Origin: an uncultured Treponema sp.
Lineage (GTDB): Bacteria > Spirochaetota > Spirochaetia > Treponematales > Treponemataceae
Length of the DNA stretch: 34,225 bases
Direction of reading: 5' to 3'
Assembly (NCBI GenBank): GCA_947176045.1
Contig: CAMWPF010000002.1
Coordinates: 1-34,225, forward strand
This document shows positions 26,100 through 34,140 of this stretch, in pieces. Each line of letters opens with the position of its first letter. The stretch's first letter is position 1. The notes beneath the pieces were generated by a model. The model did not search any database and was not told the DNA's origin. It saw only the letters and a list, made by a program, of their open reading frames with translations. The translations under genes and the position numbers were made by a program.

Positions 26100-27704
26100 T
26101 CAATACGCGCCCAGAATGGCTTCCAGCTTTTCCCTGCCGATAATCTTCATGAAGCTGGCAAGGCGCGGCCCCTGATCCTTTCCGATGAGCGCCTGGTACA
26201 TCGCGCGGAACAGCGCCTTCGGCTGCAGCTCCAGCGCCGCAGCGACCGCATACACCTTCTGCCCCAGCTCCTTTTCGTCCAGCTCGTCCACAAACGGCAG
26301 GCATTCCGCGCGGACGCGCCGCACCGCCTCCCGCTCCTGTTCGGAAAGCTCCGCCGTTCCGCCGTCAGCGCGCAGCGCGAACCGAAATTCCTCCGGCGCG
26401 CATTCCTTCACCCAGAACCATGCGCACTCCGCGCGGCGGCGCAGGCAGTCCTGCTGCTCCGGCCTAACGCCGCCGAGCGACGCAATCACCTTGCCGATGT
26501 CGCCGGAATACGTCTGGAGCAGCGTCGTAAGCAGCCGGAACGTAATCTGGTACGGCATGACTTCCGGCATCCTGTTGTCAATCTGCGACAGGATGTAGAT
26601 CCGCTTCTCCTTGTTGAACACTTCTTCGCTCTTCGCCTTGTCAACGCCCCAGACAATCCGCTCCGTAGCGTCGTAGTCCTCGTAGATTTTCAAGACGTCC
26701 AGATCGAAGCTGATGGCAAATTCCGTGTTCGGGCGGGTGCCGGCGAAGATGTAGCGGAGGACTTCCGGCTGGTAGACTTTGAGCGCGTCCGGCAGCGCGA
26801 CGACATGGCCTTTGGAAGAGGACATCTTGCCCGGAATTCCTTTGAGGTTGACGAAGTCGTAGCGCATGGTGATCGGCGCGTCCCAGCCGTAGACTTTCTT
26901 CGAAACGAGCTTCGCCGTGTCATAGGAGCCGCCGGGAGAGATGTGGTCCTTTCCGCCCGGCTCGAAGACGACCTTCTCCTCGTTCCAGCGCATCGGCCAG
27001 TCGACGCGCCAGCCGAGCTTCGCGCCCTTGAACGTGCGGAGGTCGGCGGTTTCGCAGCAGCCGCACTCGCACCGGTACGTGATGTTCCAGCCGCCGTCAT
27101 AGCCCGTGATTTCCGTCGTGTCGCGGCTGCACGCGCCGCAGAAAACGGAAACCGGCCAGTATTCGTCTCCGTCCTTCATCTTGTGCTGTTCGTCGCGGTA
27201 TTCGTTGAGGCATTCCTTGATGAGGGCGCGGTTCTGCATGGCGGTTCGCATTCCTTCCGCATAACGGTTGGCGCGGTAGCGTTCCGCCTGATACAGAAAT
27301 TCCGGATGAATGCCGACGCGCGGCAGCTCCTGCTCCACATCAACCTCATGATGGCGCGCGTAATTTTCGTTCCGTCCCGTCGTGTCGGGAACCATCGTAA
27401 TCGGAAAGCGCAGATAGCGCTCAAGCGTCTCCGGCTCCGGCATATTTGCAGGAACCTTGCGGAAGACGTCGTAATCGTCCCACGAATAAATAAAGCGGAC
27501 TGTCTTGCCGCGGTCGCGGAGCGCGCGGACGACCAAATCAACCGTGATGATTTCCCTGAAGTTGCCGATATGAACCGTTCCCGACGGCGTGATGCCGGAA
27601 GCGCAGGTGTACGACGGAAGGTCGCCCTTTTCGCGGATGATTTTCTCCGCCATCTGATCCGCCCAATGGCACAGCAGCGGATTCCTTTCGTTTTCATTGC
27701 TCAT
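26100..27704 (-). CDS. lysS: Lysyl-tRNA synthetase, class I
   Basis: A 534-aa enzyme charging tRNA-Lys. It is class I: the HIGN signature is at 45-48 and KMSSSKG at 293-299, with a cysteine cluster in between (C189, C192, C212, C214, C216, C217) probably binding zinc. The C-terminal helical anticodon-binding domain is about 400-534. Archaea, alpha-proteobacteria and spirochaetes use this form, whereas most bacteria use class II. The ATG at 27704 is chosen because upstream codons overlap a consensus promoter and are not conserved-looking. No Shine-Dalgarno exists; transcription start is predicted about two bases before the ATG. The SPOR gene lies 65 bases upstream in the same direction. Confidence 0.96.
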   Translation of the reverse strand: MSNENERNPLLCHWADQMAEKIIREKGDLPSYTCASGITPSGTVHIGNFREIITVDLVVRALRDRGKTVRFIYSWDDYDVFRKVPANMPEPETLERYLRFPITMVPDTTGRNENYARHHEVDVEQELPRVGIHPEFLYQAERYRANRYAEGMRTAMQNRALIKECLNEYRDEQHKMKDGDEYWPVSVFCGACSRDTTEITGYDGGWNITYRCECGCCETADLRTFKGAKLGWRVDWPMRWNEEKVVFEPGGKDHISPGGSYDTAKLVSKKVYGWDAPITMRYDFVNLKGIPGKMSSSKGHVVALPDALKVYQPEVLRYIFAGTRPNTEFAISFDLDVLKIYEDYDATERIVWGVDKAKSEEVFNKEKRIYILSQIDNRMPEVMPYQITFRLLTTLLQTYSGDIGKVIASLGGVRPEQQDCLRRRAECAWFWVKECAPEEFRFALRADGGTAELSEQEREAVRRVRAECLPFVDELDEKELGQKVYAVAAALELQPKALFRAMYQALIGKDQGPRLASFMKIIGREKLEAILGAY

Positions 27705-27713
27705 AATGCGACG

Positions 27714-27742
27714 ATTATAATAGAAAGAATGCATTTTAGCAA
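27714..27742 (-). promoter_or_regulatory. Strong sigma-70 promoter of lysS; predicts near-leaderless mRNA
   Basis: TTGCTA, 17 bases, consensus TATAAT, then nine bases to the ATG on the minus strand. With a usual start seven bases after the -10, the leader is about two bases and there is no Shine-Dalgarno. Confidence 0.7.
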
Positions 27743-27769
27743 TGCGGCGCGGAACGGCGGCAAGTCCGC

Positions 27770-28786
27770 TCATTCAAAAAGCGGATAGCACTCGAAGCCC
27801 GCCGTTTTGAGCGACGCGGCGACAGAGCCGTCCGGCTTTTCCTCCATGACGACAAGAAAGTACGTCGTGCCGCTGGCGCGCGCCTCCCGGCTGATGGACG
27901 CGTCAAACCCCTTTTCCTTGAGCCGTGCCGCGAACGAGCGCGCGTTCGACTCTTCGCGGAACAATCCCAATTGCAGCTTCGCCGGCTTTTCTGCGGCGGC
28001 ATCCGCACTGCTGGAAGCATCATGCGCAGGCGCATCCGGCAGGACAGCCTCCGGCGCGACGGAAACGCTTCGGTGCGGCACAAAATACCAGAACGGCGCG
28101 GGAAGAATCTGCGCCTTTCCGGAGACAATCGCCGCCTCCGCAGAAAGCGGAAACTCGCGTCTGAGCGCGTCCGCATATTCCGCAGAGCCGGAAAGGTACC
28201 ACAGCGTCAGAAGCAGCGACGGCTTGACGGACTGCATGGACGGCATGTCCGCATAGGCGCGCAGCAGCACAGCTGGCTCCGCAACGTCCGCCTCCGTTTC
28301 CGCGCGGCACAAGGCAATCCACTGCTCGTACAGCTTGATGGACGCCTGAATCTCGGCACTCTTTGAATTGCGCACGGCGGAATTCAAATACTGCGCCGCC
28401 ACATCGTATTCTCCGGCGTTCAAGGCGCAGCGCGTAGCGTCGATGACAAGCCGTTCGGCGGATTTCTTCACCATGCCTTCGGCGTCGCCCGCCGCAATGC
28501 CGGCCGCCGCCGCATACGATTTCCGGGCGTCGTCGTACAGCGCGAGCATCTCCTGCAACGAGCCGAGGAACGCGTACAGCGACCGTTTTTCCGAAAGCCC
28601 GGAAATCTGCGGAAGCGCGTCTTGAATGAACGAAACCGCCGCCTGCGGAGATTCCTTCGCAACCGCCTCATCGGCGACGGCGCGGGCGGTGCGCCCTTCG
28701 GCATCCGCCGCCCACACCGAAGAAGCAGATGAAGCAAAGGCAAAGGCGGCCGCGGCAAGGGCGGCGCGGAACGTCGGCAGCCTCAT
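27770..28786 (-). CDS. Exported SPOR-domain protein
   Basis: A 338-aa protein with a signal peptide (cleavage likely after A26 in SSVWA-ADA), a helical repeat-like middle (about 30-215, weakly TPR-like) and a C-terminal SPOR domain (about 265-338: KLQLGLFREESNARSFAARL at its start). SPOR domains bind peptidoglycan strands stripped of stem peptides, so a role in cell-wall remodelling or division in the periplasm is likely. The ATG overlaps the upstream lapA stop as ATGA, showing translational coupling. lysS follows but has its own promoter. Confidence 0.85.
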   Translation of the reverse strand: MRLPTFRAALAAAAFAFASSASSVWAADAEGRTARAVADEAVAKESPQAAVSFIQDALPQISGLSEKRSLYAFLGSLQEMLALYDDARKSYAAAAGIAAGDAEGMVKKSAERLVIDATRCALNAGEYDVAAQYLNSAVRNSKSAEIQASIKLYEQWIALCRAETEADVAEPAVLLRAYADMPSMQSVKPSLLLTLWYLSGSAEYADALRREFPLSAEAAIVSGKAQILPAPFWYFVPHRSVSVAPEAVLPDAPAHDASSSADAAAEKPAKLQLGLFREESNARSFAARLKEKGFDASISREARASGTTYFLVVMEEKPDGSVAASLKTAGFECYPLFE

Positions 28787-29199
28787 GCGTCCTGCTCCGC
28801 GGCGGAAGCTCCGTCCTTCTGCGCGCCGTCTGCCGGAACGCCGTCCTGCGCCGGATCCGCCTGCCGCGCGGAAGCAGCGCCCTTCGCAACGTCAGTTCCG
28901 TCCGTTCCAGAACCTTCCGGAGCCTTCCGGACGCGGAACGGATGCCGCTGCTTTTTCACCGCTTCCGCAGGAACCGCTCTACCGCCCCGCTCCTTCTTCC
29001 GCCGCGCGCGGAAAAGGAAGGCGAACGGCATCGTAAAGAGCGCGCCCGCGATAAATGAAATCAAAATCGTAATGAAAACCGGCGCGGCCTTGAATGTATG
29101 GAAGATGACGCTCACATCGCAGCGGTTGTCCAAATTGAACCCGACGAAAAACGCGATGACGACCAGCCCGACGATTGTTCCAATCAGCCTCAGAACCAT
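28783..29199 (-). CDS. LapA-domain (DUF1049) membrane protein
   Basis: A 138-aa inner-membrane protein with two hydrophobic helices (about 5-22 and 41-62) around FNLDNRCDVSVIFHTF, the family's short middle segment, and a long basic then Ala/Asp/Gly-rich cytoplasmic tail. In E. coli the related LapA takes part in regulating lipopolysaccharide synthesis; treponemes are thought to lack LPS, so the function here is probably different. The ATG at 29199 is chosen for the GGAGG six to ten bases upstream. It is the first gene of a coupled pair with the SPOR protein and is divergent from trpB. Confidence 0.8.
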   Translation of the reverse strand: MVLRLIGTIVGLVVIAFFVGFNLDNRCDVSVIFHTFKAAPVFITILISFIAGALFTMPFAFLFRARRKKERGGRAVPAEAVKKQRHPFRVRKAPEGSGTDGTDVAKGAASARQADPAQDGVPADGAQKDGASAAEQDA

Positions 29200-29248
29200 A
29201 AAATCCTCCAGATTTCCGCAGTTTCGCCCCGCATTCAAACGGCGGGCG

Positions 29249-29280
29249 CACTATAGCTCGTATTACAAACTACTATAGTG
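29249..29280. promoter_or_regulatory. Inverted-repeat operator candidate in the lapA-trpB divergent region
   Basis: CACTATAG (29249-29256) and CTATAGTG (29273-29280) are a perfect eight-base inverted repeat with a 16-base spacer, so the half-site centres are 24 bases apart. The right half covers the predicted lapA -10 (TATAGT on the minus strand); the left half lies near +10 to +17. A dimeric repressor could bind here. Confidence 0.5.
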
Positions 29281-29300
29281 AAAAACACGCGGAGTTTCCA
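29272..29300 (-). promoter_or_regulatory. Candidate promoter of lapA-SPOR operon
   Basis: TGGAAA, 17 bases, TATAGT on the minus strand, with a leader of about 65 bases. A second TATAGT further downstream (29250-29255) lacks a -35. Confidence 0.4.
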
Positions 29301-29332
29301 TTCCCCGGCGTGCAAAATGCGGCGCATTCCGC

Positions 29333-29361
29333 TTGTTATTATAAATAGAAACGCGTATAAT
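29333..29361 (+). promoter_or_regulatory. Strong sigma-70 promoter of trpB
   Basis: TTGTTA, 17 bases, consensus TATAAT. Predicted transcription start is at about 29368, directly next to an in-frame ATG (29369) that lies 19 codons before the Shine-Dalgarno-supported start. Confidence 0.7.
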
Positions 29362-29425
29362 AAGGGAAATGCCGGTTGCGGCGCAGCGCAAGCTGAATCA
29401 TTTGACTTTCCAGAGGAGGTCCGCC

Positions 29426-30811
29426 ATGAGCGAACAGAACATTCCCTACAAAATCTACTTGAACGAAGACGAAATGCCAAAGGACTGGTACAACGTCCGC
29501 GCCGACATGAAGAACAAGCCCGCGCCGCTTTTGAATCCGGGAACGCACCAGAAGCTGGAGTTCGACGACCTGCGCCCGGTGTTCTGCGACGAACTGATCC
29601 GGCAGGAACTCAACGAAACAGACCGTCTCATTCCGATTCCCAAGGAAATCCGCGAATTCTACAAGATGTTCCGCCCGTCGCCGCTCGTCCGCGCCTACTG
29701 CCTCGAAAAGAAGCTCGGCACCCCAGCGAAAATCTACTACAAATTCGAAGGGAACAACACGAGCGGAAGCCACAAGCTCAACTCCGCAATCGCGCAGGCG
29801 TATTACGCGAAGGCGCAGGGACTCAAGGGCGTTACGACGGAGACCGGCGCCGGACAGTGGGGAACCGCCCTTTCGATGGCGTGCGCGTACTTCGGACTTG
29901 ACTGCAAGGTGTTCATGGTCAAATGCTCCTACGAGCAGAAGCCGTTCCGCCGCGAAGTCATGCGCACCTACGGCGCGGACGTTACGCCGTCTCCGTCCAG
30001 TACGACGGAAGTCGGACGGAAAATTCTCGCCGAATTTCCGGGAACGACGGGAAGCCTCGGCTGCGCGATTTCAGAAGCCGTCGAAGCGGCGACAAGCAGG
30101 GAAGGCTACCGCTACGTCCTCGGAAGCGTCCTTTCGCAGGTCCTCCTGCACCAGACAGTCATCGGACTTGAGACGAAGACCGCGATGGACAAGTATGGAA
30201 TCGTCCCGGACGTCATCATCGGCTGCGCAGGCGGCGGCTCGAACCTCGGCGGCCTGATTTCGCCGTTCATGGGCGAAAAGCTCCGCGGCGAGCGCGACTA
30301 CCGCTTCATCGCCGTCGAACCGGCGTCATGCCCCAGCTTCACGCGCGGCGTCTTCGCCTACGACTTCTGCGACACCGGCAAAGTCTGCCCGCTCGCAAAA
30401 ATGTACACGCTCGGTTCAAGCTTCATCCCGTCAGCGTCGCACGCAGGCGGACTGCGCTACCACGGCATGAGCTCCATCCTGTCGCAGCTCTACCACGACG
30501 GACTGCTGGAAGCGCGTACGGCGGAGCAGACGGAAGTGTTCAAGGCGGCGGAATTCTTCGCCCGGACGGAGGGAATCCTCCCCGCGCCGGAAAGCAGCCA
30601 CGCCATCAAGGCTGCAATCGACGAGGCCAAAAAATGCGCCGAAACCGGCGAGCCAAAGACCATCCTCTTCGGACTGACCGGCACCGGCTACTTCGACCTG
30701 AAGGCATACGAATCCTACAACGACGGCACGATGGGCGACTACATTCCCACCGACGAAGAACTCAAGAAAGGCATCGACGGAATCCCGCGCTTCCCCGGCA
30801 ACGAATTCTAG
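29426..30811 (+). CDS. trpB: TrpB2-type tryptophan synthase beta-like PLP enzyme
   Basis: A 461-aa fold type II PLP enzyme. The Schiff-base lysine is K117 in SGSHKLNS, ETGAGQWG (139-146) is the substrate carboxylate loop and GCAGGGSN (266-273) binds the cofactor phosphate. The extended N-terminus and overall length match the TrpB2 subgroup rather than TrpA-dependent TrpB1. The reaction would be L-serine plus indole to tryptophan. No trpA or other trp gene is beside it, so indole salvage or serine deamination are plausible roles. ATG 29426 is chosen for GAGGAGG seven to eight bases upstream; an in-frame ATG at 29369 lies at the predicted transcription start. Confidence 0.92.
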   Translation: MSEQNIPYKIYLNEDEMPKDWYNVRADMKNKPAPLLNPGTHQKLEFDDLRPVFCDELIRQELNETDRLIPIPKEIREFYKMFRPSPLVRAYCLEKKLGTPAKIYYKFEGNNTSGSHKLNSAIAQAYYAKAQGLKGVTTETGAGQWGTALSMACAYFGLDCKVFMVKCSYEQKPFRREVMRTYGADVTPSPSSTTEVGRKILAEFPGTTGSLGCAISEAVEAATSREGYRYVLGSVLSQVLLHQTVIGLETKTAMDKYGIVPDVIIGCAGGGSNLGGLISPFMGEKLRGERDYRFIAVEPASCPSFTRGVFAYDFCDTGKVCPLAKMYTLGSSFIPSASHAGGLRYHGMSSILSQLYHDGLLEARTAEQTEVFKAAEFFARTEGILPAPESSHAIKAAIDEAKKCAETGEPKTILFGLTGTGYFDLKAYESYNDGTMGDYIPTDEELKKGIDGIPRFPGNEF

Positions 30812-30865
30812 GATTTCGGGCAAAGACGCAAAAAATGCCTCAGGAGGGGAAAGCAAACCTCGCCA

Positions 30866-30892
30866 GCGGAGCGACTCTCCCAGCCGCTCCGC
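30866..30892 (+). terminator. Hairpin downstream of trpB
   Basis: GCGGAGCG and CGCTCCGC form a perfect eight-base-pair stem with an 11-base loop, 55 bases after the trpB stop. The tail is pyrimidine-rich but not a U-tract, so efficiency is uncertain. Confidence 0.5.
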
Positions 30893-30917
30893 ACCTTCTG
30901 CCACTGTGTTCTCGTGC

Positions 30918-31410
30918 CTAGGAGTCGGCATGGACTGTTGGTACTTCAATATCTCCCACAGACGTACCGAACAGTCCGCTTAATTTCTTTCCTGTTGTTC
31001 CGTCGGCAAATGTGCCTTTGACATTTGAATCTTCCGGCTGACCTGCCTTAAAGGTGTAGGTAATGGTTCCGGTTATAGTACACATAGATTGCGTTTCCGT
31101 TCTGTGTCATAGAGGCTGCCGAAAAGCCCGGATAGTCATTTTTAATGTCGTCTATCGTGCTTCCTTCGGATACTTCTTTTTCTTCTGTATCAGCTTTTAC
31201 CACCTCGTAATTTGCGGGTGAGGCCGGATTGTCCATGTCAGTGTATGAGGCCGGCAGTTTCTGTTGCAAATGGTAGACCGTGTATGTGCCGGTTTTTGTA
31301 ATGCCGACAACATATTCTGGCACTGTTTGGGTTATTATCCTCGGCTCGGGACTGCATGCGGTGAACGCAACCAGTGCCGCCAGAAGCACGGCACATTTTA
31401 TATGTTTCAT
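30918..31410 (-). pseudogene. Small InlB/Flg_new-repeat lipoprotein split by a frameshift
   Basis: The upstream frame (31410-31048) gives 120 residues: a signal sequence with lipobox FTAC (lipidated C19), then a repeat-like region starting YTVYHLQQKLPASY and ending in the motif IYVYYNR. It then stops after NHYLHL. Dropping one base of CGGAACC near 31066 joins it to a second open frame reading TITYTFKAGQPEDSNV, then GTFADGTTGKKLSGLFGTSV, to a TAG at 30918. YYxR followed by TxTYTF and a GLxGTSV strand is how treponemal InlB B-repeat/Flg_new modules read through, so the shift breaks a real domain. It may be a true mutation, phase-variable or an assembly error. GGAGG precedes the ATG, 15 bases after the barrel gene. 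Confidence 0.75.
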
Positions 31411-31425
31411 AAAAATCCTCCGTAC

Positions 31426-32085
31426 CTACAGTTTGCACGAGAAACTTGCCTTTGCAAGAACAGGCCAGCCGGCTTCAAGGTTTGCACCGATATGCTCGGT
31501 AAAATACCACGTTGCACCGACTGTTCCGCCGATGTAGAACGCCGTTTTGTCAAGCGAGGTGTCTGTGTCGGTAATGTAGCGGGCAGTTCTTCTGTCGCGG
31601 TGGCTGTACCGTGTGTGGAGCACGTTCATACGCACTCCCGGACGCACGCCCACATACAGGTCGAGCCGCTGTACAGGAAGATTGAAGTGCCAGTTGATTA
31701 TTGCCGCCGCGACAATGTTGTTGTTGTACGAATGCAGGCGGCTTTCAAAGCCGAGATCCTTTCCCACGTCGGTTTCTTTTGAGCCGCTGTAGGAGGCCAT
31801 AATACCGAATCCGAGCGGACACGGTCCCAGCTGCAGCGCGTACTCCGCGCTTATTCCCATAACAGGAATGTAGTACTGAATGTCGCCGAACGCGTCCATG
31901 TCAAAGCCCGCGCCGCCGCTTAGTATGATGTTGTTCGGCTTCACTGTTCCGCCGAACGTCGTAAAAATCTCTTTTACGCCGGGAGACGCGGCGGCAGCGT
32001 CTGCTTCCTGAGCAAAGGCCGCACACGAAAGTGCCGCCGCAAGAACCAGACAGAACCGCCGCATTGATGTTCCGTTTTTTTTCAT
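31426..32085 (-). CDS. Predicted outer-membrane beta-barrel protein
   Basis: A 219-aa exported protein. A basic, hydrophobic N-terminus is followed by AAFA-QEA, with cleavage predicted after residue 25. The mature part has alternating amphipathic strands with many Gly and aromatic residues (for example AEYALQLGPCPLGFGIMASYSG and LDLYVGVRPGVRMNVL, then AFYIGGTVGATWYFTEHIG), as in small OmpW/OmpX-like barrels; it ends SFSCKL, without the usual terminal Phe. The specific family is not recognised. ATG 32085 is chosen for AAGGAAAC upstream and the signal peptide. It sits between two lipoprotein genes, suggesting a shared surface role. Confidence 0.75.
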   Translation of the reverse strand: MKKNGTSMRRFCLVLAAALSCAAFAQEADAAAASPGVKEIFTTFGGTVKPNNIILSGGAGFDMDAFGDIQYYIPVMGISAEYALQLGPCPLGFGIMASYSGSKETDVGKDLGFESRLHSYNNNIVAAAIINWHFNLPVQRLDLYVGVRPGVRMNVLHTRYSHRDRRTARYITDTDTSLDKTAFYIGGTVGATWYFTEHIGANLEAGWPVLAKASFSCKL

Positions 32086-32262
32086 TGTAGTTTCCTTATA
32101 TAAAAAACTCTGACGCTGTTTTTCTGTGCATACAGAGTGCCAGAGGCTGCAAAATACGCGGCCAGAGGTTTTTGCAATGACCGCATACACAAGCAGGGAG
32201 GCTCAAGGCACGCCGAAGCCGCCGCTGCTTGTTCTTTTTGGCAGCCGGTAAAAAATACCTGA
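32086..32262. other. Spacer between the FN3-like lipoprotein and barrel genes
   Basis: A 177-base gap. ACAAGCAG (32189-32196) pairs with CTGCTTGT (32225-32232), with an inner GGCT/AGCC, making a long imperfect hairpin that may end the upstream transcript, though no U-tract follows on the minus strand. TATATA (32097-32102) just before the barrel gene is a possible -10. The minus-strand string TTATATAAGGA here has a near copy, TTATATATGGA, before the 34140 start, and TTGCAGCCT occurs upstream of both genes. Confidence 0.4.
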
Positions 32263-34140
32263 TTAGTTAGACTCAGTTACCTCTACGGTCCATTTATTAC
32301 TCTCTGCTTTCTTGTCGCCCCATGTTTTCACTACTTTGTACACATACGTTGTTGAGCCGGAGTCCGCAACAGAAACAGTATCTGTGTATGTCTTGCTGTA
32401 ATCTTTCTTGCCTGTTCCCAAATTAGCATCAAGTTCTACCCATACAGCGTCATCGGAATTATATTCACTATTAGACCGATACAATGTGTACGAGTAGTCG
32501 GAAGAAGAATATTCATCTTCAACGGTGATTGATACCTTTTTATCTCCTTTTTCATCCGTAGCTGCAGCAGTGATTGACGGAACAGAAGGCTGAACGTCGA
32601 TTTCAACCGCATCAGAAATCCATTCGCCTGCTTTTTTGTCTGCCTGTGCAGTTGTAACGAGCATATACACGTTTACATCTTTGTGTTTTTCTGTGGTAAC
32701 AGTATAGCCGTTAGTATTATAGGTGGGGGCATCAACAAGCGGTTTTAACTGAGCCGTGAGGTTTTTGGCGTCTGCTTTGTCAAAGTCAGCCGCACATGGT
32801 GCTGTGCTGTCTGTAAGCGGTTTTTCAAGAATGTATACGCCTGTAACCGTAACATCGTCCGAAGAAGCAAGAGGAAGTGTAATTGTCCATTCGATGTCTT
32901 GTGTCAGATTGATGTAGTCAGTGTTTGCGTCAGCACCGCGGACGGTTGTGGTGCTTTGTGTGCTGACGAAAGCACTTACAGATGCAGTGTTAGAGGGGTT
33001 GCCACTGGTATTTTTGACAGGTGCAAACCGTGTGCCGTCTGTTACAACAAGCGTGTATGTGTAGTCGACAGTGTTGTCGGGAACAACATCTTCAACACGG
33101 AATGCGTTTTCGTTTGCTGCTGTTTCCGTTACGGCTCCGCTTACTGCCGTGTAGTCGTACTTTCCTTTTACAGAACGGTATACTTTGTAATATTCTGTCG
33201 GAACAGGAGTGTCGTCAGCGGTAAATTTTGCACCCTCAAAAGAGATGCTGACAGTCTTGCCGTCCGCAGTGTCTTTGTAAACGGCAGATATATTTGCATA
33301 GTAGTTGTAGGTGGTGGTGCCGCCCGATGTAGTGCTGCTGTTATAAACATTCAGGCTTTCTACCGTTACGCTTTCTTCTGAAACAACCTGCTCAGACGTG
33401 CCGAACAGCGAGTTTCCTGCATTGGCAACTACAACCGCCCTGTATACGCCCGGTGCGGTGATTGTTGTACTTTTTCCGATTGTTACGTCGTTTACCGCAG
33501 AAGTAACAGAACCGCTGACCGGAGTTTTTTCACCGATTGTCTCAAGTTCGTTGCCGCGTGTGTAGTAAATGTCGTATGAAAGATATGCTTTTACCGGCAT
33601 TGTGATGCCGAGTTTGCTGCTTGCGTCACGTGCAATGCGTATGTTTGAGGCAGAGACAACATAGTCGGCATTTCCTTTCGGGGATTCTTTTGTGCCGTAG
33701 TTTTCATAAGCGTACAGCTCAAGGGATTTTGTATCTGCCGGCGGAAGAATTCCTTTCACCGTAACGCCGCCGCTCATCGCGTTCTCCGTGTTCACAGAAC
33801 GTGAAGTAGAAGTAGAAGACTTGCTTTTTGCCTCAACATAGTATGTACGCTCAACGCCGTTCTTTATATTGCTTGTGTCAGAAGTCCGCAGCTCATTATA
33901 AGCAAAAGTCCAGCTGTCTATGCACACTCCGTTCTCATAGGCGTAGAGGACATAGCCGTTCGCACCTGCAACCGGCTTCCACGAGACAATGTTCATCCCC
34001 GGATATGCAGTTGCCTTTACCTCAGGAATTTCCAAGTACAATACAGTGTCGATGTGCGAATCATACGCCACATCGTCTGCACACGACACAAAAAACAGTG
34101 CTGCCAGAACCGCGGCAGCCGCCAAAAATGTTTTTTTCAT
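32263..34140 (-). CDS. Large Ser/Thr-rich FN3-like lipoprotein
   Basis: A 625-aa predicted lipoprotein: MKK start, hydrophobic core and lipobox FVSC with lipidated C20. Residues about 35-115 look like an FN3 domain (MNIVSWKPVAGANGYVLYAYENG). Further beta-sandwich repeats with YKVYRS, YTLVVTDG, YTLYRSNS and TTYVYKVVKTWGD motifs are spaced through the rest, consistent with four or five degenerate FN3 modules. No catalytic motif was seen. The gene is clearly lower in G+C and uses more Ser, Thr, Asp and Tyr codons than the housekeeping genes to its left. GGAG lies upstream of the ATG at 34140. It is probably surface-exposed or periplasmic and associated with the barrel and small lipoprotein downstream; the function is unknown. 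Confidence 0.78.
   Translation of the reverse strand: MKKTFLAAAAVLAALFFVSCADDVAYDSHIDTVLYLEIPEVKATAYPGMNIVSWKPVAGANGYVLYAYENGVCIDSWTFAYNELRTSDTSNIKNGVERTYYVEAKSKSSTSTSRSVNTENAMSGGVTVKGILPPADTKSLELYAYENYGTKESPKGNADYVVSASNIRIARDASSKLGITMPVKAYLSYDIYYTRGNELETIGEKTPVSGSVTSAVNDVTIGKSTTITAPGVYRAVVVANAGNSLFGTSEQVVSEESVTVESLNVYNSSTTSGGTTTYNYYANISAVYKDTADGKTVSISFEGAKFTADDTPVPTEYYKVYRSVKGKYDYTAVSGAVTETAANENAFRVEDVVPDNTVDYTYTLVVTDGTRFAPVKNTSGNPSNTASVSAFVSTQSTTTVRGADANTDYINLTQDIEWTITLPLASSDDVTVTGVYILEKPLTDSTAPCAADFDKADAKNLTAQLKPLVDAPTYNTNGYTVTTEKHKDVNVYMLVTTAQADKKAGEWISDAVEIDVQPSVPSITAAATDEKGDKKVSITVEDEYSSSDYSYTLYRSNSEYNSDDAVWVELDANLGTGKKDYSKTYTDTVSVADSGSTTYVYKVVKTWGDKKAESNKWTVEVTESN

Noticed and set aside
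26070-27788. 572-codon open frame opposite lysS
   Set aside because: Shadow of the class I LysRS gene, whose HIGN and KMSSSKG signatures fix the coding strand.
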